Below are positions 45,063-54,204 of a DNA stretch of 64,000 nt, piece after piece. The notes beneath the pieces are model-generated. The model made no database searches, had not been told where the DNA came from, and saw nothing but the letters and a program-made list of their open reading frames with translations. The position numbers and the translations under genes are program-made. Origin of the DNA: Turbatrix aceti (Eukaryota; Nematoda; Chromadorea; Rhabditida; Panagrolaimidae); assembly GCA_963969345.1 (NCBI GenBank), contig OZ017766.1, forward strand, positions 7,316,001 through 7,380,000, read 5' to 3'. Position 1 is the first letter of the stretch; each line of letters starts with the position of its first letter.

Positions 45063-46165
45063 ATGGGAAATCGGATGACATCTCCCGACAATGTAAAAAT
45101 TGCGATTTCAGTACTCCATGGTTTGTATTTTTTGTAGCTAACTTGCTGATACATTTTATTTACAAATTTCAGAGCAAATGGCAGCTTTGGACCCCAATTC
45201 TGAGATGCACAAAACATTTTTTGACAAAACTAGCGTTTTGATTAAACGAAGAAAAATGCTGGAGAATTACGACTCTGAACGAATAGCGCGAAGGCGTACC
45301 ATCAACGAAGATATCGATGAGAAACTGAAAAAGATGACTGAAGAGCTCGAAGGCGAAAGAAAAGAACGTCTTGCCAGCATTGACCACGACTACGAAGACA
45401 AAGTCAAAGAACTGCCTGAATACTCCTTTCCGATAGAAAGTTACTGTAGTACCAATGTTGAAACCGCAAAATTGGTGCTACGACACATGCAAAGATATAC
45501 GATTGATTTTGAAGATGTTCCGGAAGAAAGGAATTTCTTTCATGCCGCTGCTTGCTCAAATTGGAAGAAGTATGTTTCAACAATATACGAAGGCAAATTC
45601 GACTATTTGACCAATAAATTATGGTCACAAGCCAACCTTCCAAACGACACCAAATATCCACTGACACTTGCCGACGTCGACCGCATTATTCACTTGCCGA
45701 GTTACAATAAATATATTTTTGTCGTCTTGGACACATCGCTCCGAGTCATCCTGACGAATGCCGGGTACAGTGAAGAACATATATGGCCCTATCTTGTGGT
45801 TTACGACTCCATTACCCATAAATTTGCTCCTATTTCTAGAGAAAACAAAAACGTGAGTTAAAAACTTGAAACTTTATAAATGATTTTTTCCGATTTTTTA
45901 GAACAATTATTTTTGCGATGAGTGCTTCCGTTACGGACCGTATCCGTGTCCCTGCAAGGGCAAATTGTGCCCGATCTGTCTGCGCACAGGAGACGACTTC
46001 ACGTGCACCAAGCCATCTTCCGAATCCAAGTTCAAAATCTGTCCAAAATGCAATGCTCACTGCCACACCGACGATTGCTTCCAAACTCATCAGAAAGTTT
46101 GCCATCGTCCTGTTTCTGGGCTTCATGACGACATTGTTGAACTTTTACGCAGCATCGCAGTTTAA
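45063..46165 (+). CDS. Coiled-coil protein with Cys/His-rich zinc-binding tail
   Basis: Three exons: 45063-45120, 45173-45852, 45902-46165; continuous frame, 333 residues. Residues 20 to about 100 are strongly charged (KRRKMLENYDSERIARRR ... KKMTEELEGERKERL), consistent with a coiled coil. Residues about 105-246 look globular (YPLTLADVDRIIHLPSYNKY, IFVVLDTSLRVILTNAGYSE). Exon 3 is a separate metal-binding module: CDEC, CPC, CPIC, then CPKC-x3-CH-x3-C-x3-H-x3-C, enough ligands for two or three zinc ions, ending ELLRSIAV. The arrangement is RING/B-box-like but matches no family I can name. A frameshifted paralogue lies at 8151-9258. An exon-by-exon match, including short exon 1, supports this model. 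Function unknown; ubiquitin- or scaffold-type roles are possible for such tails. Confidence 0.75.
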
Positions 46166-46908
46166 AAATATCGATGTAAGTAGAGTGCCTAATCTGTAAT
46201 CACTAATAAATAAATAAAAATTATAACAGATGCCTTGCCACCTTCTCCAATAAAAATCACGAGTTCGCATTTCCGCTTGTGTTTTGCGTTGTCTTTTTTT
46301 TCAATTTCGATATTTCCGTCGTTAAAAAAATCGATTGCGTATCTTCACCGTTTGATCAGTTCAAATCAGTTCATAAATCAGCTTAGAGCATTTGGATCAC
46401 AATTTTATAGTTCAGATCAACTCAGAATTAAATAAATTTTTTAAAACGATTTTTTTGGGGTTTTCCGGCCCGATGCTACAAAATTTAAAGAAATTGGCGA
46501 TCTGAAGGCGCCTCCGGGGGCGATGACGGCGAACACTGAAAAAAATATCGTCAGTTTTTTCTGACGAATTCGTCAGTTTTTTGGTGCTGTGCACAGACGT
46601 CAGTTGAACTGACGAATGCATCGTTAGAAAAAACTGACGAATTCGTCAGAAAAAAATGACGATCGTGTTTTTCTCCCGCTTTTTCGCCCTCCTGCTTTTT
46701 GCCGTTCGTCCCACCCTTTTGTGCCCTTCATATCCTATATACACAGTTTACATAACAATTTATCACAATCAAACAAAAAATCAACGACTTATCACAATAA
46801 AAAGATCTGTGGTGGCAGTTGTCGTCTGTGGTGGCGATGTTTCTTGTTCGTGCCTTGCGTGTAGTCCGTCGCAGAAGTAGACCAGAAACCGTATCAGCCA
46901 TTGTTGAG
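46166..46908. repeat. End of segmental duplication and GTCAG hairpin repeat
   Basis: Similarity to 7725-8150 continues to about 46490 (the CCGGCCCGATGCTACAAAAT boundary). Bases 46536-46660 form a hairpin-prone repeat of AACTGACGAATTCGTCAG units beginning CACTGAAAAAAATATCGTCA. A related element lies at about 52815-52930. No gene. Confidence 0.55.
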
Positions 46909-47433
46909 TCATCGTTTGAAGATCATCATGTCGTCGCCGTCAACGTCGATTTCACCGCTGCCCCTTGACCGTTGATGAAGCCGATTGGGCCTAAAAATCA
47001 AGAAAATTAGCTCGGTTTTCAATTTTTTTCCAAAAACTTACATTTTGCATGCAGGCAAGAGTGTATGAAGGCTATGTGAAGTAATCTGAAAGCTTGGAAG
47101 AATTACTGAATACAAAATAAAACCCCAGCCATTTTTTATCAAAAAATTTGATGCCAACTGCCTTTCAATCATTTTTCACCTTTTTTTGCAATTGTGAAGC
47201 CAAATCTTGGCAACCCAGCTGTCGCAGCGCAATCCTACCTAACAATTTGCAGAACTCTCATGGCACAATCGCATAAAATGGAAAAAAATGATTGAAACTT
47301 GGTTGGTATACAAAAAATAGTGAAAACGCCCCAAAACTTGGAAAAATTCAAAAACTTACGTCGGTGGAGGAAGGTTCGCTCGGATAAGGGTGCCGGTAGG
47401 TTGTACATGCTTGGAGGGTGTCGCCGGATGAGT
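46909..47433 (-). pseudogene. 3' exons of an unrecognised gene, copy 2
   Basis: Minus-strand exon-like blocks 47433-47360 (74 b), 47085-47042 (44 b) and 46990-46909, flanked by TTTCAG/TTTTAG acceptors and GTAAGT donors. Joined they read DSSGDTLQACTTYRHPYP..., ITSHSLHTLLPACKM, PNRLHQRSRGSGEIDVDGDD and end MMIFKR-stop. Exon sizes and splice sites are identical to the plus-strand copy at 23315-23837. The frame looks intact here, but no 5' exons are seen, so it may be a captured fragment or the end of a gene whose start was not recognised. Confidence 0.4.
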
Positions 47434-48620
47434 CTGAAACAAAACAATTCACGCTAAAAAACAACAATTACAACACGAACGCGAAAAAAAGAACATAGAC
47501 AAAAAAAGAACAAAGTTGGGCTGATCAAGCCGAGCGCTGCGACGCAACATTCGTGTTGAGACTCCTCAACAACGGAAAAGTCGCAGAACGCGCTATTTGT
47601 AAAATTAATTGGACGAAATTTATTTCTAAATTCGAAAACTTAGGTTTTTGAATAGATATTTGTAAATTTTTTGTTTTAACAAAATAGAATCACGTATTGT
47701 CGTTCGAACTGGGCTACTGGCGTTTTTCAAAATTTTCATTTTTGACAAAATTAAAGGAGGTGTACTAGAAAATTCATTACTTGGTAAAAAATAAAGTTAC
47801 ACATGCGGTTAAAAATGATTTCGAAGCACAACAAAATTTTCTATCCAGTAAAAATATGCACATGATTCATAATAATTTTCAAATGCCTGAGAAACTCAAA
47901 CTTCCAAAAAATTTTCCTGAAATATGAATTTTCAAAACTTTTTCGAAGCGTAATCCAAAAACTAAAATCGGCATCGCATTCTACGGTATCTTTTACATCT
48001 GGAGCGATTGTTTCAGAATTTTATATTTTTTCCGCGCGCCAGTGCAAATTTTCTCCTGAACCTCCCTTTTTTTGTTGAGCAAACACCAAAATTTTTCAAA
48101 GTAGGGTTCGGTAAAAAAATCGGCATGGATCGCGTTCGAAATGCATTTACGCGAAACGTTAGGGTCCGGGGCAGAAATGAACGCTGAAGCGAATGGCGTA
48201 CTCAGTTTTTTAAATTGAGTTCTAAAAAGTTCCGAAAACCTAATTTTTCTCAGAAATTTCATTTTTTTTAAAACTTCTAAGGTGATAAGGTATAGATTTT
48301 TCTTCAAAATCAGTTAGAGAATTTTGTTTCGCTTCAGAATTGCTTTTGTTTGCCTTCCTAGCTTATTTTGTTTATGCGCCGCGATTTTTCTACCATACCT
48401 CCTTCGATTTTGTCAATTTCGAACGAATTAAAAAAAAGAATTGTGTCAGCATAAAGAACACCCCTGAAACTATCTGTAAACAAAATTTCATAAAAAAAAC
48501 TGAATTTTGGGCTGAGTTACATTTTTTTGTAACTTGGTGCGAAATCCACATCTTCAAAATGCATTGACTCGCGCGCGCAACATGCGAAAGCCTCGGCAGT
48601 CTGGTGCGCTTTGGAGCTCT
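46909..48620 (-). repeat. Inverse copy of the 22.1-23.9 kb repeat interior
   Basis: Matches run the whole length, e.g. GCCGAGCGCTGCGACGCAA (about 47530) against the mirror near 23204, and CAATGCATTTTGA near 48560 against 22175. The terminal CACAGGCAACAAC repeats of the left copy are not present here. Confidence 0.65.
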
Positions 48621-48699
48621 GGACAAAAGTCGGTTGAATTAAATTTATTTAAAAAATTCAAAAAAGTGAGCGTTTATTGTCTATTGTCTTTCTTTTTTT

Positions 48700-49450
48700 A
48701 GTACAAATAGAATCGAGCATCGTCTTTCAAATGAGGCGATTCCCGTTTTGCAAAGTTGGCATTTGTGACAAATTTGAGTAGGGTGTACTAGAAAAATCAT
48801 ATTTATGTACGTAATAAAGATCGAAACCCAATCCAAAATGCATTCGACGCGCAACAAAATTTTCTTTCTAACGATTATATTTAGTCCAACCATAATGATT
48901 AAGCAAGTGCAAGAAAAAATTAAATTTTTAAAACAAAAATTTTGTTTCAAAAATTTCGAAACATTTTCAAAACCGGATCAAAAAACGAATATCAAAATTA
49001 GATTCCGCAGCATCTTTTACGTCTAAGGGCGGTGTTTCAGAATTTTTTCTCTTTTGGACGCGCCGGTGTATAATTTCTCCTGAACCCTACTTTTTTTGAG
49101 TTCCAGGCAACAAAAATTTTCAAAGTAGGGTTCGGCAAAAAAATCAACAAACAGCGCGTTTGTTATGCATTTTTTTGAAAATTTAGGCTCAGGGGTAAAA
49201 ATGAACGCAGAATACAATGATGCTATCAGTTTTGTGACTCGGGTTCTAAAAAGTTTCGAAAACCTAATTTTTTTCGGAAATTTCAATTTTTTCGAAACTT
49301 TCAAAGTGACAAGGTGTATATTTTTTTTCAAAATTAGTTAGAAAATTTTATTGCGCTTCAGAATTGCTGTCCCACGCATTTTTAGCTCTTCTGGTTCATT
49401 CACAGCGATTTATTTACCATACCTCTCTCAAATTCGACAATTTTGGCCGA
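48700..49450 (-). repeat. Third, degenerate partial copy of the same repeat
   Basis: Same order of landmarks as 47690-48410 but with many changes: GGTGTACTAGAAAA, CAAAGTAGGGTTCGG, GGTTCTAAAAAGTT, ACCATACCTC. It lacks the exon part. No gene. Confidence 0.55.
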
Positions 49451-49556
49451 TTTCGGCAGTCAAAATTGTCCGAAAATTTGTATTTTTGCTTGGCAAAAAA
49501 CTAGAAATGTTGAATACAATAGAAAAACACCATAAAAACATTTTTTGTATTGCGGG

Positions 49557-52553
49557 CAAGGCATAAAATGCGGCCGGCCGGCCGCAAAAGCCGGCACGGC
49601 CGGCCGGCCGCGGCCGGCTGCCGGCCGGCTTTTCGATTCAAGGCCGGCCGGAAAAGCCGGGAAAAAAAAAGAAGAAAAAAAGCAATAACAAAAAAAGCAA
49701 AAAAAGCGCGCTTTGACAGCAAGAAATAACAAAAAATGCGCGCGTTGAGCGCACGCAAAGCAGGATCTCGTGCGGAAAGCAGTTTATACGGTTTATTTTG
49801 TGTTGCTGTATTTGCGATTGAAATTCAGTTCTTCGCTATTATTGGGTGTACTTTTGTGTGGGATTTTTACTGGATTAGATTCGATGGCTGACGTTGTGTG
49901 CCTTGACTCACCACCGAAAATCATCAGAGGTATTCGCCGAGATGTCATGACTAGTAAAGAAGTTAAGTCCTATCTGGAGCTGCAGCGTAAGGGTTATCTA
50001 CCCGTCCTGTTCCCCAAAAGGCTCTACAATGGGTACCAAAACTATTATTACGATGAGAACGGCTGCGAAGATGAATCGAAGAACCATGCGCCCCTGAAAT
50101 ACGAAGTTTGCGTAAAATGTGGGGCCGTGTTCTCAGGTTCAGGGGGTCATCTGCCGTAAGTTTTTTTTGTTTTTAGGTCAAAATATGAATTTATTTTGAC
50201 CTTTTTTACGATTACAGGCGACACCGTGCATCGTGTAAGCTGGCCTGCAAGGACAAGAATCGCATCACGACTACCGGTTTCCTGACTAAGGATTTTTCTC
50301 GGTGCGAAGCCGAACAGGTTGCCCGGATTCTTGGAAAATTCTGTGCTAAAACTACCGCGTCTTTTCACCTCGTCACTTCAAATGCTGCCGGTGAAATGTT
50401 TCAAGAACTCGTCAATATTGGGTATGTGATTTCGCAACATTTTGTAACATTTTTGTTTTGTTTTTTTGTTTTTTTAGTGCCAAGCGTCGAATCCCGGTTC
50501 CTGCAAACGCCAGCTTCCCGACGGCCCCCACGGTTCGAAACTCCTCCGTTTCGCTCGTGAACGACAAGATTTCACTCGAAAAGGACAATATCAAGAAACT
50601 TATTACCCAGCGTCGTGCTGTCTTGGCGGTCGACTTCGGTAAACGAAAAAAAACTGATTTCCTCACCGTCGTGATGCACTATCTCGACGACGACTGGGAG
50701 CTGGCTTCTCGAATTATTGGATTCCTTGACGTCAGTGGCCAGGAAAAAGTCGCTGATAACATATTCCCGCTACTTGTAAGTGCTCTCTCGTCCCTCGGAA
50801 TCATGGAAGAAGACGTCAAACGGTGCCTCATCATCTGTGACGAAGGATCCAACTTCGTCCGCGCCTTCAGGTTAAACCCCTACGGTGGTATGTAAATTTT
50901 ATGCATGATCATTCGAAAATATTTAAATCAGGGTTTTATTACTTGACTTTTTGTACCGCTACCACTCTTATATTTTAAATTTAGGGCAAGATTCTGAATT
51001 TAAAGGTTTTTTCAATGTTTAGGCAAATTTTAGCGAAAAATTTACCTAAAAGTGAACGGCAATAATAAAAAAAGAGACAAATTGGCCTAAATTGTTAGTA
51101 TTTTTTGTGTTTTTTAGGTGCGCGTTGTGGGTCGCATGTCTTCAGCACTTTGGCCAAGCGTGGATTGATCCTATACGAATGCTTTCGTTCACGCGATGCT
51201 CGTTACACTCCGACCATGATTGAAAAACTCGACGAAACGGCGCAACTCGTCAAGGACGTCACGACGGTTGTCAATCATTTTCACACGTATCATTCAAACC
51301 AGAATTTCGTCCTCCCTCAAAAAGCTGTTTGTACTCGGTGGCTAAGCGAAGGAAAGACATTCATGCAGTACGTAAAAGTTCATGAGAACTTCTACTTTTT
51401 ACGAAACGAAGTTGCTTCCTCAATTTCGGATGCTATCAAGCGCATCGAAGACAAGAAACACATTTTCCCTACACTGTGCGAGTATTTCTCCGCTTTCACG
51501 GAACCAGTCGAAGTTTTCCAGGTAGGTGTTTGATACATAGGCCTTTATTTATTACTAGGTATATTTGCAGGCTGAAAAAAAAGCAACGATCCACCTGGTT
51601 CATTCGTACTGGAAAGAATTGATGAATAAAGCGGAAGAATGGAGCCGATCTACGGATACCTACTTGTCCTTGCTGGGAATCAATCTCATCAACGTCATGG
51701 ACAAGAAGGCTCCCAATTTTCTGACCGGGTTTCACAAGACCTGCGAGTTCCTGAATCCCGCTTACATGATGAAAACAAATGATGCAGAGAAGGCCAAGGT
51801 CTGTTGACGAAAAAAATGTTTTTTACTGCATATCCTAGTTTTTAGGCTGTTGCTTCTTTGCTTGAGGCCTGTGAGGTTTTCGACGTCGCTCCATCGTCTC
51901 AGCAGCCACCGACGGAAGCTGAAAATGCGGTTTACGAACACTTCGGTGTTTCCCAGCGTGAGACGTCGCTTGCTGATGAAGTTTCACGCTACGTCACTGC
52001 CCTTCACGACTCCGTTTTCAAGTTCGCTCTGACAACCGAGCTACCGCAGGTCGAGCGCGGCTTTGATGTCGTCAAGTTTTGGAAAGTTCACGGAGAGCAG
52101 TTTCCAACGCTGCGAAGACTGGCCCAGATCTGTCTAGCATGTCCTGCGTCATCAGCATCGGCTGAGCGTACATTCAGCCGCTTGCGTCAAATTCTTCGTG
52201 AAAACCGTGAAAGTCTGAATTCCGAAACTGTGACTTGTCTCATTCTGGGAAGTTCGTTGCTGTAAAATCACTGAAAAAGTTCGTTCCCTGTCGATACTTT
52301 GTTACCCGACAAGTTTGTTCCCTCAGAAGTTCGTTCCCTGTTGTTTTTTTGTTACCCGACAAGTTTGTTCCACGTTCATGTCTAAATCAATAAAAAAAGG
52401 ATAAAAAATGGCCTAAGCAAAAACAAAAGGTTAGAAAGGAGAAAATTATGATTTTAGTAGGCCGCGGCCGCGGCCGGCCCGGCTTCGGCCTGAAAATTTA
52501 GGCCGGCCGCAAGCCGGCCGGCGGCCTGATTTTTAGGCCGGTTTTATGCCTTG
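49557..52553 (+). mobile_element. Complete hAT transposon with 8-bp target duplication
   Basis: The element starts CAAGGCATAAAA (49557) and ends TTTTATGCCTTG (52553), a perfect 12-base inverted terminal repeat, then G/C-rich subterminal DNA. Flanking bases are the same 8-mer ATTGCGGG on both sides (49549-49556 and 52554-52561), as hAT insertion predicts. Length 2997. Subterminal regions (49568-49655 and 52460-52546) are arrays of GGCCGGCC. It encodes one transposase with no stops. Intact ends, duplication and gene suggest a recent, possibly active insertion. Confidence 0.95.
49884..52265 (+). CDS. hAT-family transposase
   Basis: Six exons: 49884-50155, 50218-50421, 50478-50887, 51118-51521, 51571-51798, 51846-52265; phases agree, 645 residues. 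A BED-type zinc finger spans residues 76-97 (CVKCG ... HLPRHRASC; Cys76, Cys79, His89, His93/Cys97), split by intron 1. The catalytic core shows LAVDFGKRKKTDFLTVVMHY (first Asp region), CLIICDEGSNFVRAF (second Asp), TRWLSEGKTF, and the alpha-helical insertion. The C-terminal hATC dimerisation block is FWKVHGEQFPTLRRLAQICL, then CPASSASAERTFSRLR. The ATG at 49884 is preferred because the open frame upstream of it is hydrophobic and unlike a transposase N-terminus. Introns are 49-230 bases with normal signals. It catalyses cut-and-paste excision of the surrounding element. Confidence 0.92.
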
Positions 52554-52617
52554 ATTGCGGGATTCGAACCGCACACCCTCAGCTTAGCAGTCCTATCCCC
52601 TACCAGCATCGCTATTT
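52554..52617 (-). repeat. tRNA-like sequence (SINE or tRNA pseudogene) at the hAT target
   Basis: The minus strand reads TAGCGATGCTGG then GGACTGCTAAGCT then GCGGTTCGAATCCCGC. The last has a perfect B-box and a 5-bp T stem. No matching acceptor stem is formed, so it is not a working tRNA. The hAT target duplication falls in its T arm. Confidence 0.5.
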
Positions 52618-53375
52618 AGGAAATTGCAGGGATTTCTTCTTTTTTTCGCCGCGGACTAGCATTTCAGATACCAGACGCTGTAATTTGTACCATGTCCATC
52701 CACAAATGTTCTTTTTACCCGTAAAACAATGCCTGATACACAAGAAAGCAATTGCATGTGCAATTTAACGTACAAAAAGCTTTATAGCGCAAATGGCGAA
52801 ATCGAGTTTTTGATAATCGTCAGTTTTTTCCGACGAAAATCGTCAGTTTTGAAAACTGATGAAAATCGTCAGATTTTTTTAAACAACATCGTCAGAATGC
52901 ACAACTGACGATTCAAATTTTTCTCAGTGAAGGAGATGTTACACTGTTTATGTAGAACCAAAGAACATGCATTTCCTGCCGGAGTTGTTTAACTGACATG
53001 AGCTCGGTAAACTAATGTTAGCAAAAAAATGCATGGAGGTGAATACACCGATAAGGTGTGTTTATTGACTGCAATTTTTTTCAGAATCAACTGAGAACTA
53101 TAATAGGAGACGTCTTGCGCCGTGTTTGATTTTTTTTTGTAAATTCTAGCGACGACGTGGCGGCACCCGCGGGTCGACGGCAAAGGACGTAGACCCCGCT
53201 GCAGAAGGCAGCGGGAGAAGGTGTATTTATTGTAGCTCACCGCAATTGTGCTACGACTGAAAAAACAACTGCGGTGGAGATGGGCACTGTACAGGATTTT
53301 CTGAGGCGCTGTCTAGGAGAGCTGAGGAGAGGAGGCAGGAGTGTCTGTCGCGTGGGCTGCGGTAGTAGGTGTCAA
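52618..53375. other. Spacer with GTCAG repeat
   Basis: Bases 52815-52930 contain ATCGTCAGTTTT units and end CTCAGTG, like the repeat at 46536. Bases 53155-53225 are G/C-rich. No gene supported. Confidence 0.4.
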
Positions 53376-54204
53376 TTAGTATTGCTCGTGTCTTGGATGG
53401 GGACTGAAAAACGGTAAAACAGTTAGAAATCGTGGTGGGACCATGGAAATAATGGCCAAAAAGGACAAAAAGTATCGTTTCAGGATAAAATATCGTTAAC
53501 TTTTGTTTTTGGAAAAAAAGTAACAAAATGCAAGCAAAAAATGTTACGTCCAGATCGGCAAGGGTTTCGCAACGAAAATTCCAAAACGATCGTTACTTTT
53601 TTATCGTATATGATAAGATTTTTTATATTTGATTGTTTCGTATTCAAAAATCAGTTTCTGAAAACCAAAAAAGCCCAAAAACAACAAAAAAATATTCGTA
53701 AAAGTTATGTATCGTAAAAAAGTAACAAAATCCAAGCAAAAATGTTACTTCTATTTATGTCAACGGTTTCACAACGAAAATTACAAAACAATCGTTACAT
53801 GCAAAAGTTTTTTGAAATCGTGGCGGGACCACAAAAATATGGTTTTTGCGATCGTAAAAATCGTGATAGGACCATGCAAATCGTGCCAAGACCACTTACT
53901 TGATCTCAGACATGCGACGCAGGTAGTTTGCCTCCTCGCTGGACCTCTTTTCGAGTTCCTTATCCATGACTTCTGACTTTCGTCGTTCCTGTTCGACAAT
54001 CTCGATTCCTGCCTTTCGTTTGGCCGGCAACAACTCGAGAATGACCCAGATGATTCCGACGATGAGTGCGACGAAGACGAGGATAAGGGACCCTATGAGA
54101 AAGAGGAACCGCATGTTGTACGACTCGCAGCAGTTCGGCGAATGGCATTCGAACGTAAATGGCTGGGAACACGTGTACGTGTCGCCCGACTGATGCGCAG
54201 CCAT
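53376..54204 (-). CDS. Small single-pass membrane protein
   Basis: Exon 1 54204-53900, exon 2 53403-53376 by the GTAAGT donor and a TTTTTCAG acceptor; 110 residues ending NPHPRHEQY. Without the splice, the frame stops at the TAA inside the donor and gives 102 residues. Residues 1-29 contain four Cys (YTCSQPFTFECHSPNCCESY), suggesting an exposed disulfide-bonded segment. Residues about 31-57 are one transmembrane helix (MRFLFLIGSLILVFVALIVG). The rest is a charged helix (EQERRKSEVMDKELEKRSSE), probably cytoplasmic. No family recognised. The intron consists largely of a dispersed-repeat dimer (cores near 53520 and 53721). Confidence 0.55.
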
